Assembly (NCBI GenBank): GCA_031082225.1
Contig: JAVHLG010000031.1
Coordinates: 1 to 50,349, forward strand
From: Desulfovibrionaceae bacterium
GTDB lineage: Bacteria > Desulfobacterota > Desulfovibrionia > Desulfovibrionales > Desulfovibrionaceae
Direction: 5' to 3'
DNA length: 50,349 nucleotides
Shown piece by piece: positions 7,827 through 15,229 of the stretch. The notes under the pieces were generated by a model. It ran no database searches, was not told the origin of the DNA, and saw only the letters and a list, made by a program, of their open reading frames with translations. Positions within the stretch are counted from its first letter, which is position 1. Each line of letters begins with the position of its first letter. The position numbers and the translations under genes were made by a program.

Positions 7827-9278
7827 CTAGAATTGGAAATAAATGAACGGGTTGTGGGTGCCGCTGGCCAGGGACATGACGCACAGGATGAAGATGGCCG
7901 GGGTCGCCACCAGGCTCACCACGGCCTCCAGGCCGTCGTCCAGGCCCGCCGTGCGGGGCTTGGAACGAAGCCCCTCCCGCCAGCCCTTGATCCAGGGGAT
8001 GATGGGCATGGCCCCCACGACCCCGACGCACAGGGCCAGGATGACCTTGGGATTGACAAAAAGTCCCACATGCCATTCCAGGCCCGACCCGGTTCCGAAC
8101 CCGGCCATGGCCTGGAGGTAGGCCAGGGCCGTGGACAGGTCGGCGGCCCGGAAAAAGACCCAGCCCACCATGAACACCAGGATGGTGTAGACATGGGCGA
8201 TAAGCCCCGGCCCCTCGTCCAGAAGCTTCCCCAAGCGCCCCCGCTCGGCCACCAGGAAGGCCCCGTGAAAAAGGCCCCAGACGATGAAGCTCCAACTGGC
8301 CCCGTGCCACAGGCCGGTTAAAAAAAACACGATCACCAGGTTCAGGCGCACCCGGTTCGGGCTGCATCGGTTACCGCCCAGCGGGATGTACAGATAGTCC
8401 CGGAACCAGGTGGACAGGGAGATGTGCCAGCGCCGCCAGAATTCACGTAATGATCTGGAAATGTATGGATAATTGAAGTTCTCCATGAACTTGAACCCGA
8501 ACATGTTGGCCAGGCCGATGGCCATGTCCGAATAGCCGGAAAAATCGAAATAAATCTGCAAAGTATAGCACAGGATGCCCAGCCAGGCCACGGGCGCCGT
8601 GAGCTGGTCCGGGGGGATGCTGAAAATCTTGTCCGCAGGCATGGCCACCACGTTGGCCAAAAGCACCTTCTTGCCGAGTCCGGCCACGAAACGGTTGATG
8701 CCCCTGGAGAAGCGGGCCATGTCCACGTGGCGGCTTATGAGTTGTCCGGCGATGTCCTTGTAGCGCACGATGGGACCGGCCACGAGCTGGGGGAAAAGCG
8801 AGATGTACAGGGCCGTATTGGACAGGGACATCTGGGGAGGGGTCTGCCGCCGGTAGATGTCCATGATGTAGGAGATGCAGTGGAAGGTGAAAAAGGAGAT
8901 GCCGATGGGCAGGTGCACCTTGCCGATGAGGATGGGTGCGATGCCCAGTTCGGCCGTGAAGCCGTTGACGTTGTCCACGATGAAATTGGTGTATTTGAAG
9001 ATGACCAAAAGGACGATGTTGAATCCTATGGCGCAGGAAATAGGCAGTTTGGATTCGGAACGCTGGTGCTCCCGGTAGACCCAGATGCCGAAATAATAGT
9101 TGGCCACGATGGACAAGAGCATGATGGCCACGTATTCGCCCTCGCCCCAGGCATAGAAGAACAGGCTGGCCGCCAGCAGCAGCCAGTTGCGCGCCCGGCC
9201 GAAGGACACCAGCAGATAATAGCTGGCCAGGACCAGGGGCAGGAAATAGAAGAGAAACGATGCGGAGCTAAATACCAT
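7827..9278 (-). CDS. MBOAT-family membrane O-acyltransferase (AlgI-like)
   Basis: A 483-residue polytopic inner-membrane protein. It carries the AlgI-type signature: FPQLVAGPIVRY, YFDFSGYSDMAIG, FW(R)RWHISLSTWFRDYLYIPLGGN, and the catalytic histidine H325 in GLWHGASW. The family takes acetyl groups from a cytosolic donor and passes them to a periplasmic acetyltransferase. The AlgJ/AlgX-like gene downstream is the probable partner. Length and motif order match complete family members. Similar proteins (DltB, PatA) modify teichoic acids or peptidoglycan, so the substrate could be a surface polysaccharide or murein. Confidence 0.9.
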   Translation of the reverse strand: MVFSSASFLFYFLPLVLASYYLLVSFGRARNWLLLAASLFFYAWGEGEYVAIMLLSIVANYYFGIWVYREHQRSESKLPISCAIGFNIVLLVIFKYTNFIVDNVNGFTAELGIAPILIGKVHLPIGISFFTFHCISYIMDIYRRQTPPQMSLSNTALYISLFPQLVAGPIVRYKDIAGQLISRHVDMARFSRGINRFVAGLGKKVLLANVVAMPADKIFSIPPDQLTAPVAWLGILCYTLQIYFDFSGYSDMAIGLANMFGFKFMENFNYPYISRSLREFWRRWHISLSTWFRDYLYIPLGGNRCSPNRVRLNLVIVFFLTGLWHGASWSFIVWGLFHGAFLVAERGRLGKLLDEGPGLIAHVYTILVFMVGWVFFRAADLSTALAYLQAMAGFGTGSGLEWHVGLFVNPKVILALCVGVVGAMPIIPWIKGWREGLRSKPRTAGLDDGLEAVVSLVATPAIFILCVMSLASGTHNPFIYFQF

Positions 9279-9704
9279 AGGAGTCGCGGGTGCAGCCGGT
9301 TTTTTCGGTTGGAGGGGACGTGCGGTTCGCCGCGCGCGTCATGCCGGGGTGACCGCTCTTACCCAAGCGGGCCGGTTTTGACAACTCCCGCCCCCCGGCC
9401 ATGGCGCACGCCTCCCCGGCCCGGCAGGGCATGGCCGCAGGGCGAAACGGACGCATCCGCAAGGCCGCAGGCCGCGCGCCCGCGCCTCCCCGGCAAGACG
9501 ACGCCGGATGGCCCCAGGCGTCGGCGGGCAGGAAGCCGACGCACCGCGGCGGGGAAGCCGGGCGGCAACTCGCGCTTTGGTTTTTCCGGCCAAGGGGCTA
9601 TGCTGCCTGTCCGGGCCACACGCCCGGCCAGCAGCGGCCTTTTTCCCGCCCACCACGGGGGACGATCTCATTGAGGCCGCCACATCCGGCAACACGAGGC
9701 ATGC
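9279..9704. other. gene-free divergent intergenic region
   Basis: About 425 bp between the divergent MBOAT and methyltransferase genes, so it must hold both promoters. I find a GC hairpin at about 9609-9625 (CCGGGC/GCCCGG) but no convincing -35/-10 pair. No reading frame here has a ribosome site or protein-like composition. Confidence 0.4.
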
Positions 9705-10382
9705 ATGGACGATTCCGCACGGCTGCGCGACATTTTGCAACGGCTTCCCCAGGGCACGGTGTGGCGTCCCGTGCGCGACGCCTCGGGCGCGCTTCTGGCC
9801 GAGGGTTCGGGACTGGGGGAGGACGGCCTTTCGGACTACCTGCCCGGGGTGCGCTTTGCGGGCAGGACCGTGTGCGACCTGGGCTGCAACCTGGGATATT
9901 TCTCGTTTATGGCCGCCCGGGACGGGGCCGCCCAGGTGACGGGGTTCGACGTGGACCCCCTGGTGGTGGAGGGGGCCGCACTTTTGGCCGCCATGCAGGG
10001 CTACGGCAACGTGCGTTTCCAGGTGGCCGACTTCACGGCCAAGCCGCCCCGGGAACGCTTCGATCTGGTGCTGGTCATCGACTTCATCGGCCGGGGGACC
10101 ATCGTCAAGGGCCGTCTGGACGCGGTGCTGGACGCCGCCGCCGCCTGCTGCCGGGAGGACATGCTCTTCACCCTGCGGCCCATCTATCCCCTGTCCGACC
10201 TGACCGGCGGCGATCCCCGCGCCCTGGCCGCCCGCTACGGCGACGCGTTCGTGCGCGACGGCCGTTTCCTCCTCCTGGACTACGTGGCCGCCCGGCTGCC
10301 GGACTTCACCCCCCGCCTGCTCACCCCGCCCGGTGACCCGGCCAGGCGTTTCAAGCACGCCGTGCTGTTCACCAAAACATGA
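9705..10382 (+). CDS. class I SAM-dependent methyltransferase
   Basis: A 225-residue cytosolic enzyme with a Rossmann-type SAM site: VCDLGCNLGYFSF (motif I, about 64-76), FDVDPLVVEGA (motif II), and FDLVLVIDFIG (motif IV region). The start ATG 9705 has GAGG about 6 bases upstream. The N-terminal 55 residues form a small helical cap. Nothing points to a substrate. It is divergent from the acetylation pair and convergent with the envelope cluster. Confidence 0.82.
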   Translation: MDDSARLRDILQRLPQGTVWRPVRDASGALLAEGSGLGEDGLSDYLPGVRFAGRTVCDLGCNLGYFSFMAARDGAAQVTGFDVDPLVVEGAALLAAMQGYGNVRFQVADFTAKPPRERFDLVLVIDFIGRGTIVKGRLDAVLDAAAACCREDMLFTLRPIYPLSDLTGGDPRALAARYGDAFVRDGRFLLLDYVAARLPDFTPRLLTPPGDPARRFKHAVLFTKT

Positions 10383-10414
10383 CGGGCCGCCCGGCGCATG
10401 TCCGGTCGGCCCGT
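10382..10414. terminator. hairpin between convergent genes
   Basis: ACGGGCCG (10382-10389) pairs with CGGCCCGT (10407-10414), with a further CCGG/CCGG pairing inside. It sits between the convergent methyltransferase and the last gene of the envelope cluster and could serve both. No U-run is present. Confidence 0.45.
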
Positions 10415-10435
10415 CCGTTGCGGTCCTGGCCGCGC

Positions 10436-11254
10436 CTATTGGGCCGGGGCCGTGGGCGCGTCGATGGACATGTATTTCGTCTTTGAGCCCGAATCGCGGA
10501 CCATGCCGCCGGGGTTGTCCGACAGATCGTCGGTCTGGGAGCCGCGCCCCGTGACCTCGAGGATGTTGGGGCCCTTGTAGATGATGAGGTTGCCCAGGAC
10601 GTCGCGCACCTTGCGGGCGTCCACCTCAAGCTTGACGAAGGCGTTGCCGGACTCGTCCCAGCCCCAGCCCCGGTTGGGGCTGTTTAGGCCCGGGTTTGGC
10701 ACGTAGGCCCCGAAGATGGCGGCGCAGACCTTGGAGCGGTTGACGTCCTTGGTCAGGATGAAGTTCTCCATGGTGCTCTGGCTTAAGATCTTCTCGCCCA
10801 CAAGCAGCTTGGCCAGTTCGTCGTGGGCGTTGACCAGGGCCGCGCGCAGGGCCATGAGCGGCGGCCGCGAGGCCTGGGTCATGGTCCCGAAGCCGAAGCC
10901 CTCCACCGTGACCCCCTTGAAACGCACCAGATCGCCCACCACGTTGACCACGTCGCCCAGTTCGATGTGCCCGAAGCACAGGGCGATGTCCTTTTCCTTG
11001 TCGTAGATCATCTTGTCGATTTTTATGCCCTTGATGACCGCCGCCGCCTTGGTCTCGGCCTTGTAGCTGGGGTCTTCGGTCAGTCCCAGGCGGCTCTCGC
11101 TTTTGACCTTGTAGCCGATGACCGCCTCCACGATGTTGCGCTTCAGGTCCTGCTCGGCCATTTTTTCGCTCATAAGCTGCTTGTTCCCGGCCAGGGCCGC
11201 CTGGGCCGCGAAGACCAGGATCACCGCCGTGGCCAGAATTCCCGCTCTTTTCAT
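10436..11254 (-). CDS. exported LPP20/FlgP-like protein, copy 2 of duplicated pair
   Basis: A 272-residue protein with a signal peptide (1-22, cleaved after ALA); no lipobox. It is a close paralogue of the 12027-12914 product: both share KMAEQD(L/M)KR, ESRLGLTEDPSYK, KMIYDKEKDIALCFGHI, VCAAIFGAY, NRGWGWDESGNAFVKLE and IYKG near the end. The N-terminal half resembles the LPP20/FlgP-type fold of proteins in outer-membrane-associated flagellar disks, but that match is by eye. It ends in MSIDAPTAPAQ. Start ATG 11254 follows AAGGAG. It is the last gene of the envelope cluster, 26 bp after its partner. Confidence 0.75.
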   Translation of the reverse strand: MKRAGILATAVILVFAAQAALAGNKQLMSEKMAEQDLKRNIVEAVIGYKVKSESRLGLTEDPSYKAETKAAAVIKGIKIDKMIYDKEKDIALCFGHIELGDVVNVVGDLVRFKGVTVEGFGFGTMTQASRPPLMALRAALVNAHDELAKLLVGEKILSQSTMENFILTKDVNRSKVCAAIFGAYVPNPGLNSPNRGWGWDESGNAFVKLEVDARKVRDVLGNLIIYKGPNILEVTGRGSQTDDLSDNPGGMVRDSGSKTKYMSIDAPTAPAQ

Positions 11255-11280
11255 GATCTTGCTCCTTATGCTGCCCGGCC

Positions 11281-11997
11281 CTAGAGGCCGAAAAAGCCCA
11301 CTATTCGTTTCCAGACCCGCTGTACCCCTGCCCACGCGCCCCCGTTCCGGTCCGGTCCCGCCCCGCCCCCGGTCATGGCCGGGGGCGGCGGCGCAGGCGC
11401 AAAGGCCGGGGCCTCCTCCACGCGCCCTTCCCGGATGATCACCGTCTCCTTGAAGGGGGCGGCCATGGGGATGTCCAGACTGACAAGCTCCGACCGGCGG
11501 GGAACGGGCATGGGGGCCAGGGCCAGGTCGATGGCCTGGGTTCCGGCCGCGCCCTGCACGTGTTCGGGCCTGCCCGGGGGCGCGCCCGGCGCAAACGGCG
11601 TCACCCGCACGGCGTCCACGGCCACGAAAAGCTTGGACGGATCCTTGGGATCGGGCCGAAACCGGGCCTCGAACTCCACAGCGCCGTCCCGGGGAATCTT
11701 GCCCTGCTCAACCAGGCGTTCCAGCACCTTGTCCCGGACCTGGCGGCGTCTGGCCGCCCATTCGTCCATAAGGGCCTTGTTGCCGCCCACCGCCGCGCCC
11801 TGTCCCGCCTGTCCCGCCTGGCCCGCCTGGCCCGTTTGGGCTGCCGGGGCCGGTTGGGGCGGTTGGGCCGGTTGGGGCGGTTGGGCCGGTTGCGCCGCCG
11901 GAGTCGGCTGGCCGCCCCCTGCGCCGGTCTGGGCGGCGGCCGGAACCGGCAGGCCCAGCACGGCCGACACGGCAAGGATCGAAACGATTTTTTTCAT
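11281..11997 (-). CDS. exported protein with Pro/Gln/Gly repeats, copy 2 of duplicated pair
   Basis: A 238-residue secreted protein with a signal peptide (ending AAA near residue 21). A low-complexity Pro-Gln-Ala and Gly-Gln-Ala linker follows over about 25-68, then a domain beginning GGNKALMDEWAARRRQVRDK. That domain and the closing block LDIPMAAPFKETVIIREGR match the 12911-13426 product (RQRRRIRDEVLE, LDVPVAGTVRETVTINEGR), so the two are paralogues. The repeat linker is unique to this copy. Start ATG 11997 (alternative 12006) has AGG shortly upstream. It lies between the two LPP20-like paralogues with gaps of 26-29 bp. I do not recognise the family; a periplasmic or outer-membrane structural role is inferred from context. 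Confidence 0.72.
   Translation of the reverse strand: MKKIVSILAVSAVLGLPVPAAAQTGAGGGQPTPAAQPAQPPQPAQPPQPAPAAQTGQAGQAGQAGQGAAVGGNKALMDEWAARRRQVRDKVLERLVEQGKIPRDGAVEFEARFRPDPKDPSKLFVAVDAVRVTPFAPGAPPGRPEHVQGAAGTQAIDLALAPMPVPRRSELVSLDIPMAAPFKETVIIREGRVEEAPAFAPAPPPPAMTGGGAGPDRNGGAWAGVQRVWKRIVGFFGL
11798..11892. repeat. in-frame tandem repeats in a secreted protein gene
   Basis: Two adjacent arrays: about four 9-bp units of the type GCCTGKCCC (11798-11835), coding Gly-Gln-Ala on the minus strand, and two full plus one partial 18-bp units GCCGGTTGGGGCGGTTGG (11849-11892), coding Gln-Pro-Ala-Gln-Pro-Pro. All periods are multiples of three, so unit changes keep the frame. Confidence 0.85.
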
Positions 11998-12026
11998 GGC
12001 CTGCATGCCTTCGCGTCCCGGCCCGG

Positions 12027-12914
12027 CTACTGGGCCTGTCCGGAACCCGTCTGGGTGTTTTCGGGAGCGCCCGGGGCCGGGGCCGTGGGCACGTCCAGGC
12101 TCATGTACCTGGTCTTGGAGCCCGAGTCGCGGATCATGCTGGCCGCGCCCGATCCCTCCTGAAGCGGGGTCAGGTCGTCCACCTGGGAGCCCCGTCCCGT
12201 GACCTCCAAGATGTCCGCGCCCTTGTAGATGATGAGGTTGCCCAGGATGTCCTGCACCTTGCGCGGGTCGAGTTCGAGCTTGACGAAGGCGTTGCCGGAT
12301 TCGTCCCAGCCCCAGCCCCGGTTGGGACTGCCCAGGCCCGGGTTGGGGATGTAGGCCCCGAAGATGGCGGCGCAGACCTTGGCCCGGTTGATGTCGTCCG
12401 TGAGCAAAAAATTCTCCATCTTGCTCTTGCTTAAGATCTTCTCGCCAACCAGCAGGGCCGCCATCTGGTTGTAGGCGTCGAGCATGGCCGCGCGCAGGGC
12501 CATAAGCGGCGGCCGGGCGGCGTCGGTCATGGTCCCGAAGCCGAAGCCCTCCACCGTGACGCCCTGGAACCGCACCAGATCGCCCACCACGTTGACCACG
12601 TCGCCCAGGTCGATGTGCCCGAAGCACAGGGCGATGTCCTTTTCCTTGTCGTAGATCATCTTGTCGACCTTGATGCCCTTGATCACGGCCGCCGCCTTGG
12701 TCTCGACCTTGTAGCTGGGATCCTCGGTCAGGCCCAGACGGCTTTCGCTTCTGACCTTGTAGCCGATGACCGACTCCATGATGGCCCGCTTCATATCCTG
12801 CTCGGCCATCTTCTCGCTCATCAGTTGCCTGTTGCCGGCCAGGGCCAGGGCGGGCAATAGCCACGCAGCCAGCAGCACGGCCAAAAACAGGGGGAACGCG
12901 GTGTCACGTTTCAT
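12027..12914 (-). CDS. exported LPP20/FlgP-like protein, copy 1 of duplicated pair
   Basis: A 295-residue protein with a signal peptide cleaved after ALALA. Its body is nearly collinear with the 10436-11254 product, with long identical runs such as KMIYDKEKDIALCFGHI and NRGWGWDESGNAFVKLE. It differs by an insertion near residue 257 (TPLQEGSGAASM) and a longer Pro/Gly/Gln tail. Start ATG 12914 overlaps the stop of the preceding gene as ATGA, so translation is probably coupled, and GAGGA lies upstream. Conservation is strongest in the central 200 residues. The exact role is unknown; by resemblance and context it would sit in the periplasm or at the outer membrane as part of a multi-protein structure. 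Confidence 0.75.
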   Translation of the reverse strand: MKRDTAFPLFLAVLLAAWLLPALALAGNRQLMSEKMAEQDMKRAIMESVIGYKVRSESRLGLTEDPSYKVETKAAAVIKGIKVDKMIYDKEKDIALCFGHIDLGDVVNVVGDLVRFQGVTVEGFGFGTMTDAARPPLMALRAAMLDAYNQMAALLVGEKILSKSKMENFLLTDDINRAKVCAAIFGAYIPNPGLGSPNRGWGWDESGNAFVKLELDPRKVQDILGNLIIYKGADILEVTGRGSQVDDLTPLQEGSGAASMIRDSGSKTRYMSLDVPTAPAPGAPENTQTGSGQAQ

Positions 12915-13426
12915 GGCTGTCCTCGCTTGCCTTGTTCGTCAGGGGGGTCGGCGACAACCGGCCTGCCCTCATTGATCGTCACGGTCTCCCGCACCGTCCC
13001 GGCCACGGGCACATCCAGGTTTTCCAGGGCAACGTAGTGGGACATATCCACCGGGGCGAAGGCCCGGGCCATGTCCCTGGCCGCGTCGTCGCCGCCGGGC
13101 GTCCCGGCGTTCCCCGAACCCGGATGCGGCGTGATGGAAAGGGTCTCGATCCTCACCCGCAGCCCCGCCTGGGGGCCGGGGGCAGGCACGGCCTTCGCCG
13201 TGAAGGACACCGTGCCGCTTTCCGGCAGCATCCCCTTGCCGCGCAGGATCTCGAGCACCTCGTCCCGGATGCGCCGCCGCTGCCTGCCCCAGACCTCGAG
13301 GAGTTCGGCATTGCCGCCCGGGGCCTCAAGGACCGGAACCGGCGGGGGATCGTCGGGTTGCGACCCGGCCGGGAGGACCGTGGCCAACACCAGGGTCAGG
13401 GTCCAGGCCCATGTTTTCGCCTTCAT
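12911..13426 (-). CDS. small exported protein, copy 1 of duplicated pair
   Basis: A 171-residue protein with a signal peptide (MKAKTWAWTLTLVLATVLPAG). It has a central helical segment (ELLEVWGRQRRRIRDEVLE) and a C-terminal block that matches its paralogue at 11281-11997, but lacks that copy's long repeat linker. Start ATG 13426 was chosen at the signal peptide; a longer in-frame start at 13507 would add 27 residues of non-signal sequence. The stop overlaps the start of the next gene by 4 bp. It is the first gene after a 232-bp gap, so it may head its own transcript. Confidence 0.7.
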   Translation of the reverse strand: MKAKTWAWTLTLVLATVLPAGSQPDDPPPVPVLEAPGGNAELLEVWGRQRRRIRDEVLEILRGKGMLPESGTVSFTAKAVPAPGPQAGLRVRIETLSITPHPGSGNAGTPGGDDAARDMARAFAPVDMSHYVALENLDVPVAGTVRETVTINEGRPVVADPPDEQGKRGQP

Positions 13427-13495
13427 CTCCGCCTCCCGGGGGCCGCCGAACCGTTTTCGCCCGAGCGTCGCAGGGACCGGCCATCCTGTCCGGGA

Positions 13496-13517
13496 GGCCC
13501 CGCCCAAAGGCGGGGCC
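13496..13517. repeat. GC hairpin in the cluster's internal gap
   Basis: GGCCCCGCC (13496-13504) and GGCGGGGCC (13509-13517) pair perfectly around a 4-nt loop, 70 bp upstream of the duplicated unit. No U-run follows. It may lie in the leader of the downstream four genes. Confidence 0.45.
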
Positions 13518-13621
13518 CTCGGAATGCGCCCCCGGTCCGGACGCCTGATCGCGACTCGTGTTGCGCTAGGCAGCTTCCGTTATGCCGCAACGAGCAGCAA
13601 CACCTTGAAGGTCTCATTTTT

Positions 13622-13651
13622 TTCACAGAAAACATGCCTGTTTTCTGTGAA
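13622..13651. repeat. perfect 12-bp stem-loop after the TPR gene
   Basis: TTCACAGAAAAC (13622-13633) and GTTTTCTGTGAA (13640-13651) pair around a 6-nt loop, 7 bp past the stop of the TPR lipoprotein. On the minus strand the stem is followed by A's, not U's, so it is not a classical terminator in the direction of the operon. It could stabilise the 3' end of the upstream mRNA or bind a regulator. Confidence 0.55.
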
Positions 13652-13658
13652 CGCCTCA

Positions 13659-14300
13659 CTAGAACTCGCTGGGATCAATGGCCTTGCCGCCGCCCTTGAA
13701 GGACTTTTCAATCCGGGGCTGGGGCGCGGGCTTGCCCGGTCCCTTGCCGCAGGCGCGCTTGGCCTGGTCATAGCCCTGCCGGGCCGGGATGGACCCCGGA
13801 TCGAGCTCCAGGGCCCGGGTGAACATGGCCAGGGCCGCAGGGCAGTTGCCCTCGGACATGTAGATGTTGCCCAGATAGTAATAGACCTGGGGGTTGGTGG
13901 AATACATGGCCCGGCACTGCTCCAGTTCGCGCCTGGCCTGGAAATAGTCGCCCTTGGTGTAGTACAGGACGCCCAGGGCCTCCCTGGCCCCCAACAGGCC
14001 CGGGTTGTAGCGCAGGGCGGTGACCAGGGAGTCCTCGGCCTTGCGCAGCATGTTCTGCTTGATGTAGCACAGGCCAAGATAATAGTGGGCGTCGGCCATG
14101 GACGGGGCCATGGAGGCGGCGGTTTCGAAGTACTGCGTGGCCTGGACGAAATCCTCGGCGGTGAAGGCCTGCAGGCCCATGTCGTAGTACTGCTGGGCGG
14201 TGTAGGCGGGATAGGGTTCTTCCACCTGCTTCTTGCACCCCATGGCCAGCATGGAGATGCACACCAGGGCTGCCAAAGCACAAGCCATGCGGATCTTCAT
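13659..14300 (-). CDS. TPR-repeat lipoprotein
   Basis: A 213-residue lipoprotein. The signal peptide ends in LAMGC (lipid-modified Cys22), so the protein is attached to a membrane on the periplasmic side. Three to four tetratricopeptide repeats follow (for example YYDMGLQAFTAEDFVQATQYF, YYLGLCYIKQNMLRKAEDSL and YYLGNIYMSEGNCPAALAMF), giving a helical scaffold for protein partners. The layout is like Pil/Pal-type assembly lipoproteins such as PilF, but no type IV pilus genes are near. Start ATG 14300 has AAGGAG. It is the fourth gene of the envelope cluster, 45 bp downstream of the CsgG-like lipoprotein gene. Confidence 0.85.
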   Translation of the reverse strand: MKIRMACALAALVCISMLAMGCKKQVEEPYPAYTAQQYYDMGLQAFTAEDFVQATQYFETAASMAPSMADAHYYLGLCYIKQNMLRKAEDSLVTALRYNPGLLGAREALGVLYYTKGDYFQARRELEQCRAMYSTNPQVYYYLGNIYMSEGNCPAALAMFTRALELDPGSIPARQGYDQAKRACGKGPGKPAPQPRIEKSFKGGGKAIDPSEF

Positions 14301-14345
14301 GGTCTTTCTCCTTTTTTTCGGCGCGATGCGCCTGGATTGTCGTCC

Positions 14346-15110
14346 CTACTTCATCTTGTCCAGGTCCTGGACGCACCGCTGCACCAGCCGCTGGGTCATG
14401 GTGTCCAGGGTCACCTGCTTGGCCTCGGAGCGCGAAATGCCCAGCGCGCCGCCGCCCGACGAGCCCATCTCCATCTTGTCCTCGAAATATCCCGTGGCCT
14501 TCTGCTCGCCGGTGTTGGCGTCGAGCACCTTGTAGCGCATGCCGATGATCCAGATGCCCGTGGCGTCATGGGCGTGGATGGAGCCCACGGCCGCGCCGGT
14601 GCCCACGCCGGCCGCCCAACTGTTGGTGGCCGACCCCACGGCTGTGCCGGCGATGGCCCCCAGCCAGGCCCCGTTGAAGCTGGTCTTGACCTCGGCCACG
14701 GGCTCGGCCTTGAGGATGTCGAAACGGACCAGCCAGTTGGTGGCCTGGAACTTGCCCTTCTTGAACTTTTTAAGCTGCGTGGCGTCGCCCAGGTTGGCCG
14801 CGATCTCCACCTCCTGGAGCATGGGGCCCAGGTCGGACCGCTCCAACACCTGGAACCTGGCCTGCCCCAGTTCGAGCTCGGCGTAGTCGGCGATGTTGTT
14901 GGCCCCGATCTTCTGGGTGTACGTGGCGTTGGCGCTCTTGATGTCGCCCGGGATGACCACCACCACCGGCCCCGGCCTGTCCGAATAGGCGACGGGTTGA
15001 TACAAGCTCTGGTCGGCGATCTCATTGGCCCGCTTGGACGACGTCTGGCAGCCCGATGCCGTGACCAGCGCCAGCGCGACCACCATCATCAGTAAGACTC
15101 TGCCCCTCAT
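14346..15110 (-). CDS. CsgG-like outer-membrane lipoprotein
   Basis: A 254-residue lipoprotein with lipobox TASGC (Cys21). The pattern FQVLERSDLGPMLQEVEI, followed by a glycine-rich stretch (about 150-180) and a C-terminal YKVLDANTGEQKATG segment, is that of the CsgG/HfaB/LpoB-related group. CsgG itself forms the outer-membrane pore that secretes curli. The Gly-Ala-rich part could be a membrane-inserting region. Start ATG 15110 is preceded by GGAGGAGG and AGAGGG. It lies third in the cluster, 119 bp after its neighbour. Curli partners (CsgA/B/E/F) are absent, so a curli pore is unlikely and a structural envelope role more so. Confidence 0.75.
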   Translation of the reverse strand: MRGRVLLMMVVALALVTASGCQTSSKRANEIADQSLYQPVAYSDRPGPVVVVIPGDIKSANATYTQKIGANNIADYAELELGQARFQVLERSDLGPMLQEVEIAANLGDATQLKKFKKGKFQATNWLVRFDILKAEPVAEVKTSFNGAWLGAIAGTAVGSATNSWAAGVGTGAAVGSIHAHDATGIWIIGMRYKVLDANTGEQKATGYFEDKMEMGSSGGGALGISRSEAKQVTLDTMTQRLVQRCVQDLDKMK

Positions 15111-15229
15111 TTCCCTCTACCTCCTCCGGTTTGTTTCCTGGTTGTGCGACTGCCGGACCCGGTCGTGACCGCGCCCCGGACCGGCCTCTTTTTCGAATCA
15201 CGCCCCGCAAGGGCACGTCCCGGGGCGCC

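Noticed and set aside
11281-12864. A long open frame on the minus strand that spans the 12027-12914 gene and the next gene as a 527-residue fusion
   Set aside because: Its first part is an out-of-frame reading of the LPP20-like gene (Arg/Gly/Gln-rich, no domain). Only the part from 11997 down has a signal peptide and a conserved domain.
14346-15110. Curli secretion system because of a CsgG-like protein
   Set aside because: No CsgA, B, D, E or F-like genes nearby, and the protein has an added Gly-rich segment.
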